From positions 372,001 to 436,000 of the forward strand of contig NZ_JBHULI010000025.1 in assembly GCF_042684365.1 (NCBI RefSeq): a stretch of DNA of 64,000 nt. Direction: 5' to 3'. Below are positions 24,404-32,528 of this stretch, in pieces. Positions within the stretch are counted from its first letter, which is position 1. Each line of letters starts with the position of its first letter. The stretch is from Gracilimonas halophila (GTDB taxonomy: Bacteria > Bacteroidota > Rhodothermia > Balneolales > Balneolaceae). The translations under genes were made by a program, and so were the position numbers. The notes below the pieces were generated by a model. It was not told where the DNA came from, ran no database searches, and saw only the letters and a program-made list of their open reading frames with translations.

Positions 24404-25702
24404 CTAACTTTGTCTGATCCATTTAGCGAGATCCTTAAAGGATGCCTTTTTCCCGTACATCAATATACCAACCCGATAGATCTTAGCTGCCAGCCACATA
24501 ATTCCGAAGAATGTGAGTACCATCAGTAAAATGGAAAGTATGATCTGCCATGCCGGTACCGAAGTAGAGGCAATTCGGGAGATCATATTGATGGGGGATG
24601 TCAGCGGGAATATGGACACAAAGGTTGAAAGGGAGGAGTCAGGGGCCTGCATCACTTTGGTATTCAAGAAATAAGCAATGAATATTGGCAGACCAACAAT
24701 AGGCATGAATTGCTGCGAATCCTGTTCATTTTCAACCGCTGCGCCAATAGCTGCAAAAAGAGCACTATAGATCATAAATCCCAGAAAGAAAAACAGAATG
24801 AAGTAGATAAAGATCGAAGGCTCTATCACCATGTTATCGAGCACGGAAGGGTCAAAAGAAGCTGAGGCAGCTTCAGCGGCTTCTTCCGGTAAGTTGCTCA
24901 TTTGAGCTTCCATGATCATTCCGGCCACGGGTGCAGCTGCAATAGATAGTCCCATGTAGAATACGATCCATATACCAAATTGCGTAAGTGCCATGCATAG
25001 CACGCCGAATAATTTCCCAAACATTAATTCGATAGGTTTCACAGAAGAGGCGATCACTTCCAATACACGATTGGTTTTTTCTTCGATCACACTGCGCATA
25101 AGCAGAGCTCCGTAAAAGAAGATCCCGAAAAAGATCATCAGGCCAAGAATAAATCCTATAGCAGAAGCAAACAGGGTGTTATCCTCGGTTTCACCTTCCT
25201 CAGTTAACTTGACGGCCTCAAGTCCTGTCCGGGTTTCAAAGATGTTACGAACCCTCTCGGATACATTTTCACGGGAAAGCCGTTCTTCCCGAACCACTTC
25301 CCTGAGATCTGAACGGACAGCAGAAATAAACGATAGCCCACCGCTTCCCCCGTGTACAAGTGTTGGACTTTTAGCATGGGTGAGCACAGAATCAGTGAGA
25401 ATCATAAACCCGTCCATAGAACCATCTAAAACCCTGGCACGAAGGGTATCTGCAGGATCGTAGCCCACGTCAAAATAGCGTGTTTCATTAAGCTCAACCA
25501 ATCGTTCTACAAGTACATTTGTCTCGTCGAGAATCCCGATCCGTTTTTCAACTTCTGTTTCAGAAATGTTGATATATACGATGATCCCAATAAAGGCTAC
25601 AAAAGCCAGTGGTGTCAAAGCAGTGATGATGATAAAGGACCTACTTTTTACCCGGGTGAGGTATTCCCGTTTTAATACTAACCAGATTTTATGCAAACTC
25701 AT
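24404..25702 (-). CDS. natB: ABC-2 type exporter permease, NatB-like
   Basis: About 432 residues. One membrane helix near the N-terminus (SFIIITALTPLAFVAFIGIIVYI), a large extracytoplasmic domain (about 50-190), then five or six helices towards the C-terminus, the standard NatB/ABC-2 layout. VIEEKTNRVLEVIASSVKPIELMFGKLFG is split by the conserved EEKTNR motif of the family. The start at 25702 (MSLHKIWLVLKREYL) follows the natA stop by one nt; the ATG at 25741 lies inside natA. Exports Na+ or another small solute; substrate not certain. Confidence 0.9.
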   Translation of the reverse strand: MSLHKIWLVLKREYLTRVKSRSFIIITALTPLAFVAFIGIIVYINISETEVEKRIGILDETNVLVERLVELNETRYFDVGYDPADTLRARVLDGSMDGFMILTDSVLTHAKSPTLVHGGSGGLSFISAVRSDLREVVREERLSRENVSERVRNIFETRTGLEAVKLTEEGETEDNTLFASAIGFILGLMIFFGIFFYGALLMRSVIEEKTNRVLEVIASSVKPIELMFGKLFGVLCMALTQFGIWIVFYMGLSIAAAPVAGMIMEAQMSNLPEEAAEAASASFDPSVLDNMVIEPSIFIYFILFFFLGFMIYSALFAAIGAAVENEQDSQQFMPIVGLPIFIAYFLNTKVMQAPDSSLSTFVSIFPLTSPINMISRIASTSVPAWQIILSILLMVLTFFGIMWLAAKIYRVGILMYGKKASFKDLAKWIRQS

Positions 25703-25703
25703 C

Positions 25704-26624
25704 TTATTGGATCTCCGATCTTTTGATATTGTCTTCTCCAACGGTGGAGATAAAAATTTCAGTTAAGGATGGCTCAATACGCTCGAATGTATGGATCTCG
25801 GCATGGTCCATGGCCAGCTTCAGAATATCCTGCATACTTTGTCCGTTCATCACTCTGATCTCAGCAAAGTTGGTAGATCGATTATTGATCCGAACATTCT
25901 CCAGCTTGTCGAGGAAAGAACCGTCGCCTTCAAACGCCAGATTGATGGTGTTTTCCCCAAATGAGGATTTGATGTGCCGAAGGTTACCGGTTAATACTGC
26001 TTGTCCCTGATTGAACAGACAAATATCGTCACACATTTGTTCTACCTGTTCCATTCTGTGGGTAGAAAACAGAATGGTTTTTCCGGAATCACGAAGCTCA
26101 ATGATGATCTCCTTCAATGTCTCACTGTTGATAGGATCAAGTCCACTGAAAGGCTCATCAAAAATATAGATATCCGGATCATGAGCGATGGTAGCAATAA
26201 ACTGTATTTTTTGAGACATCCCTTTTGATAACTCACCGATCTCTTTCTTTTTCCAGTCGGAAGCATCAAACCGTTCCAGCCAATAGTTGATGGCCTTTTT
26301 CGCCTCGGCAGCATCCATACCCTTCAATTGAGTTAGATACATCAATTGATCGAACACCTTCATCTTTTTGTACAACCCACGTTCCTCGGGCATGTATCCG
26401 ATCATTTTCTGGGTTTCCGGGCTGGCTTCGATTCCGTTAATAGTGACCTGTCCTGAGTCCGGGGTAAGTATATAGTTGATCATCCGGATAGTAGTGGTTT
26501 TTCCGGCTCCGTTCGGCCCCAATAAACCGAAGATCCGGCCTTTTGTTACTTCAAAACTGACGTCATTTACGGCCTTGGTCTTGCCAAAGGCTTTAAAGAC
26601 ATTCTGTAGCTCAATTACAGACAT
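25704..26624 (-). CDS. natA: ABC exporter ATP-binding protein, NatA-like
   Basis: 306 residues with Walker A GPNGAGKTTT, ABC signature LSKGMSQKIQF, Walker B IYIFDEPFSGLDP, H-loop STHRMEQ. A C-terminal domain of about 80 residues (DUF4162-like: NLAFEGDGSF, LKLAMDHAEIHTFERIEPSLTEIFI) is typical of NatA-type exporters. It forms the two-gene unit natAB, divergent from glgA. Confidence 0.93.
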   Translation of the reverse strand: MSVIELQNVFKAFGKTKAVNDVSFEVTKGRIFGLLGPNGAGKTTTIRMINYILTPDSGQVTINGIEASPETQKMIGYMPEERGLYKKMKVFDQLMYLTQLKGMDAAEAKKAINYWLERFDASDWKKKEIGELSKGMSQKIQFIATIAHDPDIYIFDEPFSGLDPINSETLKEIIIELRDSGKTILFSTHRMEQVEQMCDDICLFNQGQAVLTGNLRHIKSSFGENTINLAFEGDGSFLDKLENVRINNRSTNFAEIRVMNGQSMQDILKLAMDHAEIHTFERIEPSLTEIFISTVGEDNIKRSEIQ

Positions 26625-26789
26625 AGTGTATGATTTTAAATTAGAGTTTGCCCCTGTTTCTTTAATATTCAGGAAGGTATTAAAAGATTGAAATATGAAT
26701 CCCTTTCTTTTGGAAGATGCCTAAAGTTTTCTTATTTCTCATATTAAGAAATGATAACGTAAAACAAGTACATAGGTTTCAAGAAATAG

Positions 26790-28229
26790 ATGCGCATTAT
26801 TTATTTGAGTGCAGAATGCTATCCTGCCGCAAAGGTCGGCGGGCTTGCTGATGTCGTTGGTTCTCTTCCGAAGTATCTCAATCAGCTTGGGCATACATGT
26901 GAAGTGGTTATCCCGAAATACGATAATCAATGGATAGGATCCCGGAAGTATGAAACTGTTCATGAGGGGGCGTTCAAAATGGCGGAAGACGAAGTTGAAT
27001 TCTCTGTACTGAAAATGAAAGAAAACGAACTTGGATTTCCATTTTATGTGATCGATATACCCGGAAGGCTCGACCGTCCCGGGATATATATGGACCCGTT
27101 GTCAGGAGAAGGATATTGGGATGAACTGGAGCGGTTCGTGAGTTTTCAGATCGCTGCACTGGAATGGATCAAGGATGGGGAAAAAGATCCTGATATCATT
27201 CATTGCCATGATCACCATACCGGTCTTGTTCCCTTTATGTTGTCGAAGTGCAATCGCTATCGAAGCATGTCGGATATCCCAACTGTATTGACTGTTCATA
27301 ATGCAGAATATCATGGTGTGCATGAACTTGATAATTATAAATTATTACCGGCTTTCAATATTGATAATGTAGGACTCTTAGATTGGGATGGACGCTTGAA
27401 TTCATTGGCCGCAGGATTAAAAACAGCCTGGCAGACAACAACGGTCTCAAAAAACTATATGAGTGAGTTGTCAGAGAACAGCAATGGACTGGAGATGCTT
27501 TTTCAGCAGGAGCGGCAAAAATCGAAGGGGATCCTCAATGGGATCGATACTAAAGTATGGGATCCTGCAAGTGATGAATTGCTCGAGTATAATTTCAGTT
27601 ACAGAAATCGTAAACAAGGAAAGCGTAAGAACAAAGAATATCTGTGTAAGGAATTTGGGCTGAACCCGGATCTTCCAACCATATCATTCATCGGCCGATT
27701 GGTAAGGGAAAAGGGGGCAGACCTGTTGCCCGATCTGTTTAAACAGGTCCTGAATTCAAATCTGGAAGTGAATTTTATTCTGTTGGGCACCGGAGATCCG
27801 CAATTGCATCAGACCTTGTCTGCCATGGCAGGAGATCATGTTGGTTATTTTGATGCCACGCTTGAGTATAATGAGCAACTGGCTCACCAGATCTACGCCG
27901 GCTCCGATTTTATCCTGATGCCTTCCAGGGTTGAACCCTGTGGGTTAAATCAAATGTTTGCAATGCGCTATGGAACGGTTCCCATTGTACGTTCCGTTGG
28001 TGGATTAAAGGATACGGTTCAGGACATTTCTGAAGAAAATGGCTATGGGATCACTTTTGAAAACTTCAACCTGGAAGCAGCTGCGGATGCCATAGAAAGA
28101 GCCGTAGAGTTATACAAAAACTCCAAAGAGTTCTCAAAGGTTTTAAGTACGATCATGAAGCTCGATTTTTCTTGGAAGCGTTCAGCCGGGGAATACATTG
28201 ACATGTATAAAGCATTAACAACAAAATAA
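26790..28229 (+). CDS. glgA: glycogen synthase (ADP-glucose-dependent)
   Basis: GT5 enzyme, 479 residues. N-terminal GT-B half: MRIIYLSAECYPAAKVGGLADVVGSLP split at the ADP-binding KVGGL (Lys15), and CHDHHTGLVPF. C-terminal half: FIGRLVREKGADL, DFILMPSRVEPCGLNQ, and MRYGTVPIVRSVGGLKDTV. Extends alpha-1,4-glucan from ADP-glucose made by the next gene, glgC, which starts 7 nt after the glgA stop: a two-gene glycogen operon. No branching enzyme gene is in the window. Confidence 0.95.
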   Translation: MRIIYLSAECYPAAKVGGLADVVGSLPKYLNQLGHTCEVVIPKYDNQWIGSRKYETVHEGAFKMAEDEVEFSVLKMKENELGFPFYVIDIPGRLDRPGIYMDPLSGEGYWDELERFVSFQIAALEWIKDGEKDPDIIHCHDHHTGLVPFMLSKCNRYRSMSDIPTVLTVHNAEYHGVHELDNYKLLPAFNIDNVGLLDWDGRLNSLAAGLKTAWQTTTVSKNYMSELSENSNGLEMLFQQERQKSKGILNGIDTKVWDPASDELLEYNFSYRNRKQGKRKNKEYLCKEFGLNPDLPTISFIGRLVREKGADLLPDLFKQVLNSNLEVNFILLGTGDPQLHQTLSAMAGDHVGYFDATLEYNEQLAHQIYAGSDFILMPSRVEPCGLNQMFAMRYGTVPIVRSVGGLKDTVQDISEENGYGITFENFNLEAAADAIERAVELYKNSKEFSKVLSTIMKLDFSWKRSAGEYIDMYKALTTK

Positions 28230-28236
28230 AGTACAT

Positions 28237-29511
28237 ATGAAACGCTCGTCAGTAATTGCAGTTATTTTAGGCGGAGGAAGAGGAACACGGCTTTTCCCCT
28301 TAACCGATCACCGCTCGAAACCGGCTGTTCCGGTGGGAGGTAAGTATCGATTGGTGGATATCCCGATCTCAAATTGTTTGAATTCTGAGATCCGGCGCAT
28401 TTATGTACTTACTCAGTTCAATTCGGCTTCTTTGAACAGACATATCAAGAACACCTACAATTTCGATGTATTCAGCAGTGGTTTTGTGGATATCCTTGCT
28501 GCTGAGCAAACTCCAGAAAATACGGGTTGGTTTCAGGGCACAGCCGATGCTGTTCGGCAGTCGCTGCACCATATGGAAAATCACGAACACGAGCATGTTC
28601 TGATCCTTTCCGGAGATCAGCTATATCAGATGGATTATCAGAAAATGATGCAGCGGCACAAAGAGAAAGGTGCAGACCTTACGGTAGCAACTATACCCGT
28701 CAGTGCAAAAGACGCGACCGGTTTTGGGATCATGAAGACAAATTCGGAAGGGACCATAGAGAGTTTTGTTGAAAAACCTTCGGAAGATGAATTAGGAAAA
28801 TGGAAGTCGGAAGTACCTGAACAGTATAAAGCTGAGGGTAAGGAATATCTCGCTTCCATGGGGATCTACATTTTTAACAGTGATGTACTTAAAAAGCTGT
28901 TTGCTGATAATCCTGACGCCACCGATTTTGGCAAGGAGCTGATACCGAAATGCGTGGATGGTGATCAAAAAGTATGCAGCTATGAATTTGGTGGATACTG
29001 GACCGATATCGGAACCATAGAATCTTTCTTTGAAGCGAATTTAGCTCTTGCCGATACCATCCCTGATTTCAATCTCTACGATAATCAGAACTTCATTTAC
29101 ACCCGTGCCCGACTGCTCCCCGCATCAAAATTGATGGGAACGACACTGGAACATGCGCTGATGGCAGAAGGCTGTATCATTGAGGCCAGCCGCATTGTCC
29201 GATCGGTAGTGGGAATTCGATCTCGTATCGGAAAAGGGACTACGATTGAGAATTCCATCATTATGGGTAATGATATTTTCCAGGATCGTTCGGTGATAGA
29301 AAATGCAACACCGGAGAAACCCTCTATGGGAATTGGTCAGCGTTGTTATATCAGCAATTGTATTATCGATCGTAATGTGGCAATTGGAAATGATGTGCGG
29401 ATCGTTGGTGGAGACCACCTGGAAGACGGAGACCATAAATATCATTACGTCCGCGATGGCATTATTATCGTGAAGAAGAAAACGGTGATCCCGGACGGGA
29501 CTATTATCTAA
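28237..29511 (+). CDS. glgC: glucose-1-phosphate adenylyltransferase
   Basis: Makes ADP-glucose, the committed step to glycogen. 424 residues: ILGGGRGTRLFPLT (nucleotide loop), SKPAVPVGGKYRLVDIPISN, GTADAVRQ, ILSGDQLYQMDY, VEKP, SMGIYIF, DFGKELIP, GGYWTDIGTIESFFEAN, and a C-terminal left-handed beta-helix (GCIIEASRIVRSVVGIRSRIG). The arrangement is close to cyanobacterial and plant enzymes (CIIDRNVAIG near the C-terminus), which suggests allosteric control by 3-phosphoglycerate, but the effector cannot be read reliably. Confidence 0.95.
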   Translation: MKRSSVIAVILGGGRGTRLFPLTDHRSKPAVPVGGKYRLVDIPISNCLNSEIRRIYVLTQFNSASLNRHIKNTYNFDVFSSGFVDILAAEQTPENTGWFQGTADAVRQSLHHMENHEHEHVLILSGDQLYQMDYQKMMQRHKEKGADLTVATIPVSAKDATGFGIMKTNSEGTIESFVEKPSEDELGKWKSEVPEQYKAEGKEYLASMGIYIFNSDVLKKLFADNPDATDFGKELIPKCVDGDQKVCSYEFGGYWTDIGTIESFFEANLALADTIPDFNLYDNQNFIYTRARLLPASKLMGTTLEHALMAEGCIIEASRIVRSVVGIRSRIGKGTTIENSIIMGNDIFQDRSVIENATPEKPSMGIGQRCYISNCIIDRNVAIGNDVRIVGGDHLEDGDHKYHYVRDGIIIVKKKTVIPDGTII

Positions 29512-29517
29512 GTCAAT

Positions 29518-30126
29518 TTATCGCATCAATCTGATGGATGGGAAATAGTTAATTTTCTCACCGGCTCTGATTCGTAAGGTATTCAGAATGATATATCCCA
29601 GATTGAAAATATAAGGGATACCGTATATAAAGGCCTGAAAAAGGAAGGGAGGAATGTTTAAGTAGTTGAATAATCCAACAAGCCATGCATTTAGTCCCAA
29701 TTCAAGAACTGGTGCTAGGTATAGAAAGGATTCAAGTGCATAAATAAAGACTGCAAACGTTAGTTGGAAGTTGATCACTTTCTTCCCTATCTCATCTATA
29801 TTCTTTACCCGGTCTTTTTTTGTGATCCAGATAATGAGTGGTAGAATAGCTCCTAAGATTGGGGTAAAAAGAAATCCTATTGCCGAAAGGTTTAAAACAA
29901 CCAATGTTGATTGATCTTCAACCTGATTCCACTCCAGCAACTGGTCAGGTGTAACTTCAAGTGCTTCTGTTATTCGAAGCAGCGTATCACCCCTCGGCTC
30001 GCTTTCTGCATTTTCAACCCGTTGTATAGTTCGAAGGCTTAGATTAGTTTTTTCAGCAAGTACTTCTTGGGAAAACCCTTTCTGGTTTCTGATGTTCCTT
30101 ATCTGTTTGGCTAAATCTGCGCTCAT
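29518..30126 (-). CDS. XRE-family HTH fused to a DUF4870-like membrane domain
   Basis: 202 residues. Residues 1-65 are a Cro/C1-type HTH (IRNIRNQKGFSQEVLAEKTNLSLRTIQRVE, written here in parts: GFSQEVLAEKT then LSLRTIQRVENAES). Residues about 75-200 have four hydrophobic segments and the DUF4870 feel (ILPLIIWITKKDR, VINFQLTFAVFIY). A membrane-bound DNA-binding protein is implied. Its target is unknown; glgC is convergent 6 nt away, with no terminator between. Confidence 0.85.
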   Translation of the reverse strand: MSADLAKQIRNIRNQKGFSQEVLAEKTNLSLRTIQRVENAESEPRGDTLLRITEALEVTPDQLLEWNQVEDQSTLVVLNLSAIGFLFTPILGAILPLIIWITKKDRVKNIDEIGKKVINFQLTFAVFIYALESFLYLAPVLELGLNAWLVGLFNYLNIPPFLFQAFIYGIPYIFNLGYIILNTLRIRAGEKINYFPSIRLMR

Positions 30127-30235
30127 ACTATTTAGATTTTGTTAGAATTCACCCAAAACATAAATGCTTTCGCTTGTTTATAGTACGACTTCTCCCCGAC
30201 ATTTTAACGACAAAAGTGTCAGATTAGCCTTCTAA

Positions 30236-30274
30236 TAACAAAAAAGCCTCAACCCAAAAGGGAAGAGGCTTTAA
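30236..30274 (-). terminator. sucD terminator
   Basis: On the minus strand AAAGCCTC / GAGGCTTT with a 14-nt loop is followed by TTTTTTG. It lies about 25 nt past the sucD stop. Confidence 0.85.
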
Positions 30275-30299
30275 TTTTCTATGAAAATTGGAAGGCTTA

Positions 30300-31175
30300 T
30301 TAAGCAGTTTCCAGCATTTTCTTCAGTGTAATTCCGATCTCGGCAGGACTGTCAACAACAGTAATACCTGCAGCAGCAAGAGATTTTTTCTTCTCCTGAG
30401 CAGTTCCTTTTCCGCCTGAGATGATTGCACCGGCATGTCCCATTCTTCGTCCTGGAGGTGCCGTTGAACCTGCGATAAATGCTACAACAGGCTTGTTACA
30501 ATTTTCTTTGATCCATTCGCCTGCTTCTTCTTCAGCCGTACCACCGATCTCACCAATCAATACGATAGCTTCAGTATCAGGATCGTCATTCAATAACTTT
30601 ACAGCATCAAGGTGGGTAGTTCCGATAACCGGGTCACCGCCAATACCAATGGCTGTACTTTGTCCAAGTCCTTCTTTGGTAAGTTGATCAACAGCTTCGT
30701 AAGTGAGCGTACCTGAACGTGAGATCAATCCAATTTTACCTGGAGTAAAGATATTTCCGGGCATGATGCCAACCTTGGCTTCACCTGGAGTAATTAATCC
30801 GGGGCAGTTAGGGCCAATAAGGGTGGCTCCGTGACTTTTCACGATCTGCTTGGCTGTGATCATATCCTTCACAGGAATGCCTTCTGTAATACAGATAATA
30901 ACTTCAATTCCGGCAAAAGCTGCTTCCGTGATGGCATCACCGGCAAAAGCAGGAGGTACAAAGATAATGGAAGCATTAGCCTGTACTTCTTTAACCGCTT
31001 CGGCTACGGTATTAAAAACTGGTCGGTCTAAATGGGTTTGGCCACCTTTTCCGGGAGTTACTCCTCCAACAACATTGGTGCCGTATTCAATCATTTGTCC
31101 GGCATGGAAGCTTCCTTCGCTTCCGGTAAATCCCTGTACAATCAGGCGGGTGTCATTTCCAACTAATACACTCAT
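30300..31175 (-). CDS. sucD: succinyl-CoA synthetase (ADP-forming) alpha subunit
   Basis: TCA-cycle enzyme, 291 residues. CoA-binding Rossmann loop [35 protein letters not shown], and the phosphorylated His in [13 protein letters not shown] near 240. The start at 31175 ([12 protein letters not shown]) is chosen because family members begin there; the upstream ATG at 31196 adds seven residues. The beta subunit gene (sucC) is not adjacent, which is unusual for Proteobacteria but common in FCB genomes. Confidence 0.96.
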   Translation of the reverse strand: MSVLVGNDTRLIVQGFTGSEGSFHAGQMIEYGTNVVGGVTPGKGGQTHLDRPVFNTVAEAVKEVQANASIIFVPPAFAGDAITEAAFAGIEVIICITEGIPVKDMITAKQIVKSHGATLIGPNCPGLITPGEAKVGIMPGNIFTPGKIGLISRSGTLTYEAVDQLTKEGLGQSTAIGIGGDPVIGTTHLDAVKLLNDDPDTEAIVLIGEIGGTAEEEAGEWIKENCNKPVVAFIAGSTAPPGRRMGHAGAIISGGKGTAQEKKKSLAAAGITVVDSPAEIGITLKKMLETA

Positions 31176-31363
31176 TTTGTCTTTTTTGAGGTTCAAATTT
31201 GGGGTTGGGAATATAGCATCTCTGACAGCGAATTGAAATGCTTATTTGTAAATGAAAGTTTCGTTGCAAGCATAAAATAATTAATTGCCCTTTTAACACG
31301 GATGAAACTGAAAGGCACTTGGTTATGTTTAAAGGATAAATAACAAAGAAAAAAGCATGAATC

Positions 31364-31570
31364 ATGAGTCTAAAGAAGAAAACACAGAAAGAGTTACAAG
31401 ATAAAATCAAAGATATCGAAAGCTTGATCGCCGAAAAGGGCGTCGGTTCGGATTATTTGTCAAGAGCTGAACGTGTACAGAGAGACCTGAATCTTGCGCT
31501 CATTCTTGGCGGAACTGCTGCAGTTTTGGGTGCTACCGCATTGGCAATATATAAATTCAGAGGAGAATAA
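31364..31570 (+). CDS. small single-pass membrane protein, unknown function
   Basis: 68 residues: a charged helix (KKKTQKELQDKIKDIESLIAE in outline, coiled-coil-like) then one hydrophobic helix about 43-62 (LNLALILGGTAAVLGATALAI) and a short KFRGE tail. No family recognised. It ends 4 nt before the convergent DUF2238 gene. Codon use looks like that of its neighbours, so I judge it real. Confidence 0.65.
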   Translation: MSLKKKTQKELQDKIKDIESLIAEKGVGSDYLSRAERVQRDLNLALILGGTAAVLGATALAIYKFRGE

Positions 31571-31574
31571 GGGG

Positions 31575-32258
31575 TTAACTTTTAAACATCCCCGGGTTTT
31601 TCTCAATGAATGAGCGGATCCACTTTTTAACAAAGAAGCTTTCTTTGCGTTTCAAGTAAATGAATCCGGAAAAACTGATCACAAATGCACCGAGTGCGTT
31701 TACAATGATATCCCACATGGTATCGGTTAAGCCGGACGGGTCTCCGAGCATCGGTTTTTGCATATTCATCCCGAAGAACTGATCCATGCCAAATTCAAAG
31801 ATCTCCCAAACTGAACCTATCGCTAACGCAAAAGTAAAGGCAAAGAAAGCAATGAAGCCGGGATTCATATTTAATTCCACCCGTTTACTTTCATTCAGGA
31901 TATAAACCAAGAGGAATCCAAGTATCCCCATGAGGAGTCCTGCGGTGGTATGAAGAGCTATATCCCACCACCATAATCTTTGATAAAAGTCCTGAACTTC
32001 ACCTAAATAGAATGAAGCGAAGATGAAAATAACGGCCGTGAGATGAAATTCTGCAGGTATCTCTACCTGCATTCGGCTTCGAAATAGAATAGGTGAAAAT
32101 ACTGTTCCAATGATAAAAGTAACCAGGAAAAGTGACAGCCACCTTTGATCAAGAAGCAGTAAGATCCATTCAACAGCCATCAATACCAGCAAGACCCTGA
32201 TCACAATTCTGTGAGCATTGAATTCCCTTGATTGGTCTTGTTGCTCAGGTTTTTGCAT
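31575..32258 (-). CDS. DUF2238 (YjdF-like) integral membrane protein
   Basis: 227 residues with about six hydrophobic segments. Conserved family motifs: WWWDIALHTTAGLLMGILGF, SVWEIFEFGMDQFFG, and LTDTMWDIIVNALGA, with acidic and His residues inside the membrane. Function of DUF2238 is not known; the motifs suggest a metal-binding or enzymatic membrane core. Single gene. Confidence 0.85.
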   Translation of the reverse strand: MQKPEQQDQSREFNAHRIVIRVLLVLMAVEWILLLLDQRWLSLFLVTFIIGTVFSPILFRSRMQVEIPAEFHLTAVIFIFASFYLGEVQDFYQRLWWWDIALHTTAGLLMGILGFLLVYILNESKRVELNMNPGFIAFFAFTFALAIGSVWEIFEFGMDQFFGMNMQKPMLGDPSGLTDTMWDIIVNALGAFVISFSGFIYLKRKESFFVKKWIRSFIEKNPGMFKS

Positions 32259-32455
32259 AAGTTGGTTTGTTAAACGTTAGATTTTTTTGGGAAAAAATCT
32301 GGAAAAGGAACCCACAATGATGTTCTAAAGTTTAACTTATTGTAGTGCAGAAATAAAGGTGTCTTTATTATTTTTTATTGCCATGTAAAGATTCAGGGAT
32401 ACAACCCTTTTCATTAATTTTATAATTTGAGTGCGATCATCTGGTTTTATAAATA

Positions 32456-32485
32456 TTGATTTTTGCTCAGCTCACCCTATCTTTA
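32456..32485 (+). promoter_or_regulatory. promoter of the propeller gene cluster
   Basis: TTG (32456-32458), 19-nt spacer, TATCTTTA (32478-32485). This fits the TTG-N19/20-TAnnTTTG form of Bacteroidota-type promoters with one mismatch, and puts the transcript start near 32492, 37 nt before the ATG at 32529. Confidence 0.55.
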
Positions 32486-32528
32486 AGTGAGACCTAACAA
32501 CATATCCATTTTAATCAGAAAGTTACCT